DNA from: Kitasatospora cinereorecta
GTDB taxonomy: Bacteria > Actinomycetota > Actinomycetes > Streptomycetales > Streptomycetaceae
Length of the DNA: 64,000 nucleotides
Reading direction: 5' to 3'
NCBI RefSeq assembly: GCF_024172095.1
Contig: NZ_JAMZDX010000003.1
Span: forward strand, 884,001 to 948,000
Of the stretch, positions 1 to 8,077 are shown in pieces. Under the pieces are notes generated by a model. The model ran no database searches. It saw only the letters and a program-made list of their open reading frames with translations, and was not told the DNA's origin. The position numbers and the translations under genes are program-made. Numbering within the stretch: position 1 is the first letter of the stretch; the number at the start of each line of letters is the position of its first letter.

Positions 1-906
1 CAGCAGCTTGGGTTCGATCCGGCGCGGGTCGGAGACCAGGTGCAGCACCGGGTCGTCGCTCGGGCGGCTGCGGACGGTCACCTTCGAGGTGAGGTCCAGG
101 TCCAGCAGGTAGGACCACAGCCGGGCGTAGACCGAGGGGTCGAGCGCCTCCACGTCCCGCACCCGCACCACGCCGGACGGGCCCGCGTCGTCCCACTCGC
201 TCTTCACCGCGTACCGCGCGTAGCCGAGCAGCCGGCCGTCGGCCGCGTCCTCGGCCAGCACGCACTGCAGGGCGGAGAAGCCGCCGCGCGAGCCCGGCGC
301 GTCCAGCAGCACCAGTTGCTCCCAGCCCGGTCGGCGCTCCAGCATGCCCGGGCGCAGCGGCACCAGTTGCGCGTACAGCTCCTCGCAGGCGGGCAGCGCC
401 TCGGCCGGGTCGGCCAGTCGCAGCCGGACCGCCGGGCCGGCCGGGGTGTGCACGGTCACCCTGCCGCGCGGCAGGGTGACGGTCATCCGCCGGGTGCCCG
501 CGCCGTAGCCGAACCGGCCGTAGATCGGCGGCTCCGAGGCGGTCAGCACCGCCACCGCCTCCTCGCCGCGGGCCCGGATGTCGTCCAGCTGGCGGCGCAT
601 CAGCGCGGTGAGCGCCCCGCGCCGGCGGTGGGTGGGCAGCACCCCGACCATGGCCACCCCGGCCGCCGGCACCACGGCCCCGCCGGGCACCGCCATCCGG
701 AAGGAGAACGCCCCGCCGCCGCCGACCACCTCCTCGCCGGCGCAGATCGCCAGCGAGCGCTCCACCTCGGTGAGCCCGCGCCAGAGCGCCTTCTCCTCCG
801 GCTCCTCCTCGGCCCCGCCGAAGGCGATCTCCAACTGGCGGTACCAGTGCTCCCACTCCTCGGCGGCGAGCGGGCGGACGGACAGACCGGCGTGCTGAGG
901 TGTCAT
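1..906 (-). CDS. Eis-like GNAT N-acetyltransferase (partial, C-terminus off the left edge)
   Basis: Read on the minus strand from an ATG at 906, the frame stays open to the edge for about 302 residues. It starts MTPQHAGLSVRPL. An N-terminal GNAT fold is visible: VAMVGVLPTHRRRG is the acetyl-CoA binding segment, followed by LTALMRRQLDDIRARG and then EPPIYGRFGYG. That last signature, followed by a second GNAT-like half (LLGYARYAVKSEWDD), is typical of the Eis family (about 400 residues), whose members acetylate amines such as aminoglycosides or Lys side chains using acetyl-CoA. The C-terminal SCP2-like domain would lie outside the window. The substrate cannot be inferred. It is divergent from the phosphatase gene at 1064. 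The long plus-strand frames over this stretch are shadows. Confidence 0.85.
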   Translation of the reverse strand, partial: MTPQHAGLSVRPLAAEEWEHWYRQLEIAFGGAEEEPEEKALWRGLTEVERSLAICAGEEVVGGGGAFSFRMAVPGGAVVPAAGVAMVGVLPTHRRRGALTALMRRQLDDIRARGEEAVAVLTASEPPIYGRFGYGAGTRRMTVTLPRGRVTVHTPAGPAVRLRLADPAEALPACEELYAQLVPLRPGMLERRPGWEQLVLLDAPGSRGGFSALQCVLAEDAADGRLLGYARYAVKSEWDDAGPSGVVRVRDVEALDPSVYARLWSYLLDLDLTSKVTVRSRPSDDPVLHLVSDPRRIEPKLL

Positions 907-1063
907 ACGCCACAGCTACCACCGCCGCCCGGCGCCCGCGACCGACTTTTGCCCCGGAACCCCCCGTACTCGGCTGAAACCCGCTGAACACCGGGCGGAA
1001 CTACCCCGCAGACCCGCCCCACCCCGTCGACGCCACCCGCACCGGTGGATAAGGTCGGACCCC

Positions 1064-2278
1064 ATGGCTGGCAGCACGCAGGGCACCCCGCCCCGGACGA
1101 CTGCGACGGGCCCGGCCGCCAAGGCGGCGGGCGAGCCCGTGACGGCCCGGTTGCGCGCGAAGCTCTACCGGGTCCGCGTCAGGCTGCGCCGAACCGGCGT
1201 GGACTACTTCCGCGGCGACGGAGCCGACTGGCTCGCCTTCACCGCCCTGGTCGCGGCCGTCCCGCTGCTGGTGCTGCTCAACGTCCTGTTCCCCAACTGG
1301 TGCCCGCCGACCGCGCTGGTGCTGCCGATCCTGGCCGGCGCCCTGCTGCTGCGCCCCGGCACGCTGGTGCTGCTCTACGCGGCGGCGGCTTTCGGCCTGA
1401 TTTCCGAGTCGCTGATCCACACCGGCGAGCGGGTCGCCAGCGACCGGCCCGAGGCGTACGTCTACGGGGTCACCCCCGGCGCGGCGCTGGTGGTCGGCGC
1501 GGTCGGGGTGGCGGGCCTGCTGGTCGCCCAGTTCCGCCGCCGGGTCGGCGTGCCCTGGCGCGGCGGCTCGACCATGCTCTTCGACCTGCGCGAGCGGATC
1601 CGGGTGCAGAGCCGGGTGCCCCGGCTGCCCGAGGGCTGGTACGCCGACATGGCGCTGCGCCCGGCCGGCGGCCAGTCCTTCTCCGGCGACTTCGTGGTCG
1701 CCGCCCGCACCGGCCCGGGCGGCCGGGTGCTGGAGGCGGTGCTGGCGGACGTCTCCGGCAAGGGCATGGACGCCGGCTCCCGGGCCCTGCTGCTCTCCGG
1801 CGCGTTCGGCGGCCTGCTCGGCTCGCTGCCCGCCCACGACTTCCTGCCCGCCGCCAACGGCTACCTGCTCCGCCAGGACTGGGACGAGGGCTTCGCCACC
1901 GCCGTCCACCTGGTGCTCGACCTGGACACCGGCGAGTACGAGCTGCTCTCGGCCGGCCACCTGCCGGGCATGCACCGCCTGGCGGGCGCCGGGCGTTGGG
2001 AGGTCAAGGAGGCCGAGGGCCCGCTGCTCGGGGTGTACGACGGCGCCAAGTTCGAGGGCGTCCGCGGCCGGCTCGGCCCCGGCGACCTGCTGCTGCTGTG
2101 CACCGACGGCATGGTGGAGATCCCCGGGCGCGACCTCGCCGAGGGGATGGACCGGCTGATGGGGGAGTCGGACCGGCTGGTCGCGGCCGGCTTCGGCGGC
2201 GCCGCGAGCCGGCTGATCGACACGGTGGCCAAGGACGTCAACGACGACCGGGCCGTGCTGCTGCTCTGGCGTCAGTAG
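1064..2278 (+). CDS. Membrane-anchored PP2C/SpoIIE-family protein phosphatase
   Basis: A 404-residue protein. The N-terminal part (about 55-160) has three hydrophobic segments (LAFTALVAAVPLLVLLNVLF, then ALVLPILAGALLL and GAALVVGAVGVAGLLV). From about 185 it is a SpoIIE-type PP2C domain: SGDFVVAARTGPG, then ADVSGKGMDA with a metal-binding Asp, SAGHLPGM, LLLCTDGMVE and a final NDDRAVLLLW. Such proteins are Mn-dependent Ser/Thr phosphatases, usually acting on anti-anti-sigma factors in partner-switching cascades; streptomycetes have dozens. No sensor or kinase domain other than the membrane part is present, and no sigma-system partner lies beside it, so the target is unknown. An AAGG motif precedes the ATG. 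Confidence 0.9.
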   Translation: MAGSTQGTPPRTTATGPAAKAAGEPVTARLRAKLYRVRVRLRRTGVDYFRGDGADWLAFTALVAAVPLLVLLNVLFPNWCPPTALVLPILAGALLLRPGTLVLLYAAAAFGLISESLIHTGERVASDRPEAYVYGVTPGAALVVGAVGVAGLLVAQFRRRVGVPWRGGSTMLFDLRERIRVQSRVPRLPEGWYADMALRPAGGQSFSGDFVVAARTGPGGRVLEAVLADVSGKGMDAGSRALLLSGAFGGLLGSLPAHDFLPAANGYLLRQDWDEGFATAVHLVLDLDTGEYELLSAGHLPGMHRLAGAGRWEVKEAEGPLLGVYDGAKFEGVRGRLGPGDLLLLCTDGMVEIPGRDLAEGMDRLMGESDRLVAAGFGGAASRLIDTVAKDVNDDRAVLLLWRQ

Positions 2279-2632
2279 TCGAAGCCCGGGTGTCAAGCCC
2301 CGGGAGTGATCTTCGGCCATTCCTGACCGGGGGTCGGACGGGCCGCCGCTCCGCCGCTCTGCCTGCCCTTTTCGCCCGTTCCGCCCGGTCGGCGACCGCC
2401 CGCGGACGAGCCGTCAGAAGCGTTCCGCTATCGTCTCGGACGGCGGAAACCGTCTCACATCGCAGGAACTTCCGGTCCGTGTTCCGACAAGTCCTTTACG
2501 GAGTCCGCACGAGCGACCACACTGAGTCCGAATGGGCTGGTGGGGACACGGGGGGTAGGGGCCGGTTTCCGCCTGGAGCCGGCGACGGTTCCGACACGAA
2601 CCCCCCGCCATGAACCGAGGAAGTGAGTCCGG
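2279..2632. other. 354-bp intergenic region, no gene seen
   Basis: No codon-biased frame on either strand fits a gene here. A TATCGT hexamer at 2429-2434 could be a -10 box for the small membrane protein gene that starts at 2633, but I see no convincing -35 partner. A ribosome-binding site (GAGGAAGTGAG) lies just before 2633. Confidence 0.4.
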
Positions 2633-2827
2633 GTGGCCTTCTCCGTCTCCGCGCTGGTCCTGTTCGGCATCATTGTCGTCATCTTCATCCGCAACAAGCA
2701 GTTGAAGACCAGCCACGCGATCATCGCCGCGCTCTTCGGCTTCATGGTGAGCCAGTCCACGGCAGCCCCGTCGATCCAGGACTTCCTGAACTCGATGGCG
2801 AAGGCCATCTCCTCGATCGCGGGCTGA
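2633..2827 (+). CDS. Small conserved membrane protein, unknown function
   Basis: A 64-residue product from a GTG start, behind a good ribosome-binding site (GAGGAAGTGAG). The N-terminus is a transmembrane helix (VSALVLFGIIVVIFIRN); a second, weaker hydrophobic stretch follows (HAIIAALFGFMVSQ). The remainder, ending FLNSMAKAISSIAG, looks amphipathic. Codon use matches neighbouring genes and the frame is clean, so I take it as real. I do not recognise a characterised relative; tiny two-helix proteins of this sort are frequent in streptomycetes. It stands alone, with the next gene on the opposite strand. Confidence 0.75.
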   Translation: MAFSVSALVLFGIIVVIFIRNKQLKTSHAIIAALFGFMVSQSTAAPSIQDFLNSMAKAISSIAG

Positions 2828-2876
2828 CCCCCGAGCTTCGACGCCCGGCGGGCGGGGGATTCGCCCCCGTTCCGTC

Positions 2877-3695
2877 CTATCGGCCTGCCCGCCGCGCCCT
2901 GGCCTGCCGCCAGCGGTCGAGCAGCGGGCGGCGCCGACCACCGTACGCCTCGGCCAAGCGGTCCGAGGCGGGTTCCGCGGGCTGCTCCGCCGCATCCTCG
3001 ACGCCCCCGGCGATCAGGGCGTGCTCGGACACCAGCAGCACGAACAGCCGGGCCCAGCACAGCCGCTCCCCGCGCGGCCAGGGCAGTGAGCGCAGCGCCG
3101 CCGACGCGCGCTCCGACACCGCGCCGTTCACCCGGACCTCGGCGACGTCCTCACCGGCCCGGCCGCCGAGAAACAGCTTGACCCCGGCCACCCGGGACCG
3201 GTCCGGCTCGGGCTCGCCCACCTCCGGCCGCAGCGCGTCGGCCAGCGCCGGCAGCACCTGGTGGTCGGAGAGCCACTCGCCCAGCGGCCCGGAGGCGAAG
3301 CCGAAGACCGCGGCCGGCCCCTGCACCGCGTGCCAGCCGGGCAGCCGCTCCGGCCGGTAGTGGTCACCGTGCTCGCCGCGCCGCTCCAGCAGCTCCACCA
3401 CGGTGGACGCGGTGGTGGTCGCCCACATCCGCACCGCGTTGTCGAGCTGCTCCTCCTCGGTCTTGCCGAGTCCGGCCGCGCAGTCCCACACCACCGGCGC
3501 GTCCGCCCGGCCCAGCTGCAGCACGTACCCCAGATCGACGTGGCCGCCGTCGTCCCCGGGGTGCTCGCGGATCGCGACCGCGGTGGTGCCCGGACCGCGC
3601 AGGACCGGGCCGTCGACGGTGAACTCCTGTCCGTAGCGCGCCATTTCGCGGATGACGCTGCGCTGGATGACGTCCAGCCGATGCTGCGGACGCAA
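2877..3695 (-). CDS. Conserved hypothetical protein (DUF6348-like), TTG start
   Basis: A 272-residue soluble protein beginning LRPQHRLDVIQRSV from TTG at 3695, with AGGAG 8 nt upstream; the next Met is residue 18. Recognisable stretches are GHVDLGYVLQLGRADAPVVW, DCAAGLGKTEEEQLDNAV and the GWHAVQGPAAVFG region. I associate this pattern with actinobacterial DUF6348-type proteins, often found beside contact or secretion gene clusters, but no function is known and the family assignment is from memory. The C-terminal 30 residues are Arg-rich. Upstream lie two 11-bp direct repeats (3747-3778). Confidence 0.75.
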   Translation of the reverse strand: MRPQHRLDVIQRSVIREMARYGQEFTVDGPVLRGPGTTAVAIREHPGDDGGHVDLGYVLQLGRADAPVVWDCAAGLGKTEEEQLDNAVRMWATTTASTVVELLERRGEHGDHYRPERLPGWHAVQGPAAVFGFASGPLGEWLSDHQVLPALADALRPEVGEPEPDRSRVAGVKLFLGGRAGEDVAEVRVNGAVSERASAALRSLPWPRGERLCWARLFVLLVSEHALIAGGVEDAAEQPAEPASDRLAEAYGGRRRPLLDRWRQARARRAGR

Positions 3696-4012
3696 CGTGA
3701 GGGCTCCTGTTTTCTCGGGGGATTCCCGGTGAGGCTATCGGCCCCGGGTGACCAGCGTCACCGGCGGGGTGACCAGCGGTGAGTGATCGTATGTATACGG
3801 TCGCGATTATGGCGGACCGTGGCCCGCCGGTGGGCACTGCGTCATGATCCCGTACGCGCTCGGTCGGGCCCGGTGAACACCGCGTGACCTGCGGGATCGT
3901 CAGATTCGCCGAGGCCTTGATCGCCGCGGTCCGGGCGCTTGCCACGGGGTGCGCCGGTCGGCTTTGCTTCACCGCAGCCCGGACGGTTCGTCCGGGTGGG
4001 CCACCGGGTGGA
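3696..4012. other. 317-bp divergent intergenic region
   Basis: Separates the minus-strand gene ending at 3695 from the c-di-AMP riboswitch on the plus strand. It contains the direct repeat pair at 3747-3778. On the minus strand a TACGAT/TATACA cluster near 3785-3797 could be the -10 region of the minus-strand gene. I see no ORF with plausible codon use and no clear promoter for the riboswitch transcript. Confidence 0.4.
3747..3778. repeat. Two 11-bp direct repeats with 21-bp period (possible operator)
   Basis: GGTGACCAGCG occurs at 3747-3757 and again at 3768-3778, exactly 21 bp apart, which is two helical turns. The pair lies 52-83 bp upstream of the TTG start at 3695, next to the likely minus-strand -10 region. 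The spacing suits two protomers of a repressor on the same face of the helix. The repeat is seen; the operator role is inference. Confidence 0.35.
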
Positions 4013-4180
4013 ACGCCTAGTCCTGCCGCTGCCCGGTGCCGACCAGATAACCGTTCACGGCAGGAGCGGGGGACCCAAGGTAAGTCGCCGTACCCGGATC
4101 ACCGGGGACGGCTCGGGGTGAAGCCGCGCCATGCGGCCGGGCAACTCTCGTCCGAACCCGACAGCTCACCTCGTAGGCGT
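4013..4180 (+). promoter_or_regulatory. Cyclic-di-AMP riboswitch (ydaO/yuaA type)
   Basis: The closing helix is exact: ACGCCTA at 4013-4019 pairs with TAGGCGT at 4174-4180. Between them are the conserved ydaO blocks: a GGGGGACCCAAGG element (about 4068-4080), GGGGTGAAGCC (4115-4125) and the long 3' block CCGAACCCGACAGCTCACC at 4152-4170. Members of this class bind c-di-AMP and, in streptomycetes, switch off cell-wall hydrolase genes such as rpfA. Here it ends 17 nt before the ATG of a secreted LysM/M23 hydrolase, which fits that role. I do not see a separate intrinsic terminator between aptamer and ATG, so the mechanism (transcription versus translation) is open. Confidence 0.9.
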
Positions 4181-4197
4181 CGGAGAGGAATTTCTTC

Positions 4198-5160
4198 ATG
4201 TCCGCTACGGGCAAGCACCGCAAGCCGCGTCTGAAGACCATCGTCCGCCTCGCCATCGCCACCGGTGTCGCCGGTGCCGCGGTCGGCCTCCCGGTCACCG
4301 CCGCCAGCGCGCACGGGACCGCCGACCACCACGGCGCCGAGGCCCGCCACGCGGTCGCCGACACCGCCGCCCAGGCGCCGGTCGCCGCCGCCCCGGTCGC
4401 CGACACCACCCCCGCCGCCGCTGCTTCGCACGGCTACAAGGTCGTCTCCGGCGACACCCTGTCCAAGATCGCCACCGCGCAGAACGTGGACGGCGGCTGG
4501 CAGAAGCTGTACCAGGACAACCGTTCCGTGGTCGGCTCCAACCCGAACCTGATCTACCCGGGCCAGCAGCTGACCATCGGTGGCGCCGCCGCTGCCGCCC
4601 CGGTGCAGCACGCCGCCCCGGCCGCCAAGCCGGCCGCGCAGCCGAAGCCCGCGCAGCAGGCCGCCAAGCCCGCGCCGCAGCCGGTCCAGCAGCAGGCCGC
4701 CAAGCCGGCCCCGAAGCCGGCCGCGCAGACCCAGGCCGCCGTGGCGTCCAACGCCTCCGGCTACGTGGCCCCGGTCTCGGTCCACCACACCACCGGCTGG
4801 CACGTGGCCGGCTCCAACTGGTCCAGCGGCTACCACACCGGCATCGACTTCCCGGTCTCGACCGGCACCAGCCTGAAGGCGATCGCCTCCGGCACCGTGG
4901 TCTCCGCCGGCAACGGTGGCGCCTACGGCAACCAGGTGATCATCAAGCTGGCCGACGGCAAGTACGCCCAGTACGCCCACCTGTCGTCCATCTCCGTCTC
5001 GGCCGGCCAGACCGTGTCCGCCGGGCAGCAGATCGGCCTCTCCGGCGCGACCGGCAACGTGACCGGCCCGCACCTGCACTTCGAGATCCGCACCACCCCG
5101 AACTACGGCTCGGACATCGACCCGATCGCCTACCTGGCGGCCCACGGCGTCAGCGTCTGA
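4198..5160 (+). CDS. Secreted LysM-domain M23 family metallopeptidase
   Basis: A 320-residue exported protein. Signal peptide 1-38 (cleavage after AASA), one LysM peptidoglycan-binding domain at about 78-127 (HGYKVVSGDTLSKIA... IYPGQQLTI), a low-complexity Ala/Pro/Lys/Gln linker (130-182), and a C-terminal M23 LytM domain (about 195-315). Zinc ligands are visible in HTGID (His213, Asp217) and HLH (His294), with His261 in YAHLSS. M23 enzymes are peptidoglycan endopeptidases cutting stem-peptide cross-bridges outside the cell. The c-di-AMP riboswitch immediately upstream ties its expression to envelope or osmotic signalling, and a strong terminator follows at once, so it is monocistronic. Confidence 0.93.
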   Translation: MSATGKHRKPRLKTIVRLAIATGVAGAAVGLPVTAASAHGTADHHGAEARHAVADTAAQAPVAAAPVADTTPAAAASHGYKVVSGDTLSKIATAQNVDGGWQKLYQDNRSVVGSNPNLIYPGQQLTIGGAAAAAPVQHAAPAAKPAAQPKPAQQAAKPAPQPVQQQAAKPAPKPAAQTQAAVASNASGYVAPVSVHHTTGWHVAGSNWSSGYHTGIDFPVSTGTSLKAIASGTVVSAGNGGAYGNQVIIKLADGKYAQYAHLSSISVSAGQTVSAGQQIGLSGATGNVTGPHLHFEIRTTPNYGSDIDPIAYLAAHGVSV

Positions 5161-5172
5161 CGTACCACCCCC

Positions 5173-5218
5173 CGGTAGAAGGGGCGGCAGCGGGACTTCC
5201 CGCCGCCGCCCCTTCCGG
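5173..5218 (+). terminator. Terminator hairpin after the LysM/M23 gene
   Basis: GGGGCGGCAGCGGG (5181-5194) folds onto CCCGCCGCCGCCCC (5199-5212) with only one mismatch and a four-base loop. It starts 12 nt after the stop codon. There is no U-tract, as is common in streptomycetes. Confidence 0.75.
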
Positions 5219-5300
5219 CGTTCGCCGGGGCGCAATCCGCGCGCCGGGCTCCGCCAACGCGGACGGCCCCGGCTGCCTGGGGCAGTCGGGGCCGGATCGG

Positions 5301-5371
5301 AGCGGGTGACGAGAATCGAACTCGCGTGACCAGTTTGGAAGACTGGGGCTCTACCATTGAGCTACACCCGC
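5301..5371 (-). tRNA. tRNA-Gly (anticodon TCC)
   Basis: On the minus strand the acceptor arms GCGGGTG and CACCCGC pair fully, with discriminator T. The D arm is GTAGCTCAATGGTAGAGC, the anticodon loop CTTCCAA gives TCC with U33 in place, and the T loop is GTTCGATTC. The length is 71 nt. CCA is not encoded beyond TCC. It reads GGA/GGG codons and is convergent with the LysM/M23 gene. Confidence 0.95.
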
Positions 5372-5553
5372 GTGCACACCGTTGACGGCATGCGACGCCC
5401 CCGGGCCGTCGGTGACGGTCGCGAGGACTCGGCAAGCGTACCTGGTCGGGTCGGTGGATTGCACACCGCTTCGGACGGCGATTCCGCCCGCGCGGGCCGC
5501 AGATATGACCGGAGGCGGGGGACGGCCGACGTGTACTCTTCCTCTCGGCACCA

Positions 5554-5627
5554 CGGGGTGTGGCGCAGTTTGGTAGCGCGTCCGCTTTGGGAGCGGAAGG
5601 CCGTCGGTTCGAATCCGGCCACCCCGA
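5554..5627 (+). tRNA. tRNA-Pro (anticodon TGG)
   Basis: The acceptor CGGGGTG pairs with CACCCCG, discriminator A. The D arm has GGCGCAGTTTGGTAGCGC; the anticodon stem TCCGC/GCGGA encloses loop TTTGGGA, giving anticodon TGG. The T arm is standard (GTTCGAATC). C1 at the 5' end is characteristic of tRNA-Pro. A TACTCT -10-like box lies about 20 nt upstream. Length is 74 nt. Confidence 0.95.
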
Positions 5628-5803
5628 CAGTGCGGCAGGGTCTCGTCCGGCGGGCGGGGCCCTGTTGTCGTATGTATGTCACGGAGCCGTGGGGTACACA
5701 GCGGCTTTCGTGGTACCGGTAGGATGGGACGCTGGCGGTAGTACGGAAGCACGCAGTTCCAACCGCCTATCGCCCTGACCGCAAGCCCCTAGGAGAACTG
5801 ACC

Positions 5804-7195
5804 GTGAAGAGCGCCGTGGAGACTCTGAACCCGACCCGGGTTCGACTCACCGTCGAGGTGCCCTTCGAGGAGCTCAAGCCCAGCCTCGACGCGGCGTACA
5901 AGAAGATCAACCAGCAGGTCACGGTCCCCGGCTTCCGCAAGGGCAAGATCCCGAACCGCGTGATCGACCAGCGCTTCGGCCGTGGCGCGGTGCTGGAGGA
6001 GGCCGTCAACGACGCCCTTCCGCGCTTTTACACCCAGGCCGTCGACGAGGGCAAGATCGACGTCCTCGGCCAGCCCGACATCACCGACATCGCGGGTGTC
6101 GAGAACCTGGTCGACGGTGGCGACCTGAAGTTCACCGCCGAGGTGGACGTGCGCCCGGAGATCACCCTGCCGGAGTTCTCCGAGATCGCGGTCGTCGTCG
6201 ACCCGATCGAGGTCTCCGACGAGGACGTCGAGAAGTCGCTCGAGCAGCTGCGCGAGCGTTTCTCCTCGGTGAAGGACGTCGAGCGCGCCGCCGCCGAGGG
6301 CGACGTCGTGGTCGTCGACCTGGAGGCCAAGGTCGACGGTGAGGTGCCGGAGGACGGCACCGCCACCGGCGTGAGCTACGAGATCGGCTCCGGCCGCCTG
6401 CTGGAGGGCATCGACGAGGCCGTCGTCGGCCTGTCCGCCGGTGAGTCCAAGACCTTCACCACCACCCTCAAGGGCGGCACCGAGGCCGGCAAGGAGTCGG
6501 AGGTCACCGTCACCGTGACCGCCGTCCAGGAGAAGGAGCTCCCCGAGCTCGACGACGAGTTCGCCCAGCTGGCGAGCGAGTTCGACACCCTGGAGGACCT
6601 CCGCGGCGACTCCCGCAAGCGCCTCGAGCGCATGAAGGAGTTCGACCAGGCCACCCAGGCCCAGGAGAAGGTCCTCGACGAGCTGCTGACCCGGGTGGAG
6701 ATGGAGTACCCGGAGAAGCTGCTCAAGGACGAGGTCGAGACCCGCAAGCACAACCTGGAGCACCACCAGCTGGAGCCGATGGGGATGACCCTCGACACCT
6801 ACCTGGCCTCCCAGGACAAGTCCCGCGAGGACTACGACGCGGAGACCGAGGAGCAGGCGAAGAAGGGCATCAAGACCCAGTTCGTCCTGGACTCGATCGT
6901 CGCCAAGCTGGAGCTGGGCGTGAACCAGGAGGAGCTCACCGAGCACCTCATCCGCCGCGCCGCCGGCTCGGGCCTCACCCCGGACCAGTTCGCCCAGCAG
7001 GTCGTCCAGGGTGGCCAGGTGCCGCTGCTGGTCGGCGAGGTCGCCCGCGGCAAGGCGCTGGCCGCCGTGGTCGAGGCCGCCAAGGTGACCGACACCAACG
7101 GTGAGGTCGTCTCCTTCGAGGACGACGAGGACGAGACCGCCGAGACGGTCGAGGCCTCCGCCGAGGAGACCACCGAGGAGACCACCGAGGCCTGA
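5804..7195 (+). CDS. tig: Trigger factor (ribosome-associated chaperone)
   Basis: A 463-residue protein from GTG with AGGAGAA 8 nt upstream. The N-terminal ribosome-binding domain carries the signature GFRKGK (43-48), by which trigger factor docks at L23 beside the exit tunnel. A central FKBP-type PPIase domain (about 150-245: GDVVVVDLEAKVDGE ... ELDDEF) and a C-terminal helical chaperone domain follow. The C-terminus ends in an acidic Glu/Thr-rich tail (EDDEDETAETVEASAEET), common in actinobacteria. It acts on nascent chains in the cytosol. Its position just before clpP1-clpP2-clpX is the usual quality-control neighbourhood, although a terminator separates it from clpP1 here. Confidence 0.97.
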   Translation: MKSAVETLNPTRVRLTVEVPFEELKPSLDAAYKKINQQVTVPGFRKGKIPNRVIDQRFGRGAVLEEAVNDALPRFYTQAVDEGKIDVLGQPDITDIAGVENLVDGGDLKFTAEVDVRPEITLPEFSEIAVVVDPIEVSDEDVEKSLEQLRERFSSVKDVERAAAEGDVVVVDLEAKVDGEVPEDGTATGVSYEIGSGRLLEGIDEAVVGLSAGESKTFTTTLKGGTEAGKESEVTVTVTAVQEKELPELDDEFAQLASEFDTLEDLRGDSRKRLERMKEFDQATQAQEKVLDELLTRVEMEYPEKLLKDEVETRKHNLEHHQLEPMGMTLDTYLASQDKSREDYDAETEEQAKKGIKTQFVLDSIVAKLELGVNQEELTEHLIRRAAGSGLTPDQFAQQVVQGGQVPLLVGEVARGKALAAVVEAAKVTDTNGEVVSFEDDEDETAETVEASAEETTEETTEA

Positions 7196-7215
7196 GCCTC
7201 GTAGGACATCCGGCC

Positions 7216-7249
7216 GTGGGCCCGGGCACCTTTCGGTGTCCGGGCCCAC
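7216..7249 (+). terminator. Terminator after tig
   Basis: GTGGGCCCGGGCACC (7216-7230) pairs with GGTGTCCGGGCCCAC (7235-7249) across a TTTC loop, with a single G-U pair. It sits 20 nt after the tig stop, isolating tig from clpP1. Confidence 0.85.
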
Positions 7250-7273
7250 TGCTGTTGTACGGCCCTCACCCTG

Positions 7274-7287
7274 CGCTCACAGCGAAC
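7274..7287 (-). promoter_or_regulatory. ClgR operator upstream of clpP1
   Basis: On the minus strand the sequence reads GTTCGC-TGTGA-GCG, an exact match to the GTTCGC-N5-GCG motif described for ClgR, the activator of clp and lon genes in streptomycetes. It lies 90-103 bp upstream of the clpP1 start and upstream of a TAGGGT -10-like box at 7326-7331, a position consistent with activation. The motif is seen; ClgR binding is inferred from the known regulon. Confidence 0.7.
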
Positions 7288-7376
7288 AGTTCTGCGTGGG
7301 GGATTCTGCGAACCGGACCGCGCGTTAGGGTCCATAGACAGCGACACACAAGCAGATCGACTGAGCAGGTGGCTAA

Positions 7377-8030
7377 GTGACGTTTCCGCAGATGCAGCAG
7401 ATGCCTGGCCTGATGGCGCCGCACGCCGCCGCCGGCGACGTGCTCGGCGGCCTGGGCGATCAGGTCTACAACCGGCTGCTCAACGAGCGCATCATCTTCC
7501 TCGGCCAGCAGGTCGACGACGACATCGCCAACAAGATCACCGCGCAGCTGCTGCTCCTCGCGGCCGACCCGGACAAGGACATCTTCCTTTACATCAACTC
7601 CCCGGGCGGTTCGATCTCGGCGGGCATGGCGATCTACGACACCATGCAGTACATCAAGAACGACGTGGTCACCATCGCCATGGGCATGGCCGCCTCGATG
7701 GGTCAGTTCCTGCTGACCGCCGGCGCCAAGGGCAAGCGCTTCTCGCTGCCCAACGCCAACATCCTGATGCACCAGCCCTCCGCGGGCCTCGGCGGCTCCG
7801 CCACCGACATCCGGATCCAGGCCGAGCAGCTGCTCCGCACCAAGAAGCGGATGTCCGAGCTGATCGCGCAGCACAGCGGCCAGTCCTTCGAGCGGATCAC
7901 CGCCGACTCCGACCGCGACCGCTGGTTCACGCCGGAGGAGGCCAAGGAGTACGGCCTGATCGACGACATCATGCACAGCGCCGCGGACGTCCCCGGCGGC
8001 GGTGGCACGGGCGCCGGCCTCATCGGCTGA
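7377..8030 (+). CDS. clpP1: ATP-dependent Clp protease proteolytic subunit ClpP1
   Basis: A 217-residue S14 serine peptidase from GTG, about 145 nt downstream of the tig terminator. The catalytic triad is intact and correctly spaced: Ser107 in MAASMGQ, His132 in LMHQPS and Asp181 in SDRDRW. YINSPGGS (about 72-79) is the oxyanion region. ClpP1 assembles with ClpP2 (encoded 47 nt downstream) and works with the ClpX and ClpC unfoldases. The N-terminal 25 residues form an actinobacterial extension probably removed by processing. A ClgR box upstream fits the known control of clpP1P2. The C-terminus ends in a Gly-rich tail. Confidence 0.96.
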   Translation: MTFPQMQQMPGLMAPHAAAGDVLGGLGDQVYNRLLNERIIFLGQQVDDDIANKITAQLLLLAADPDKDIFLYINSPGGSISAGMAIYDTMQYIKNDVVTIAMGMAASMGQFLLTAGAKGKRFSLPNANILMHQPSAGLGGSATDIRIQAEQLLRTKKRMSELIAQHSGQSFERITADSDRDRWFTPEEAKEYGLIDDIMHSAADVPGGGGTGAGLIG

Positions 8031-8077
8031 CCCCGGCAGCAGACCACAGACCGCACGCTTCGGAGGACACGAAACCC

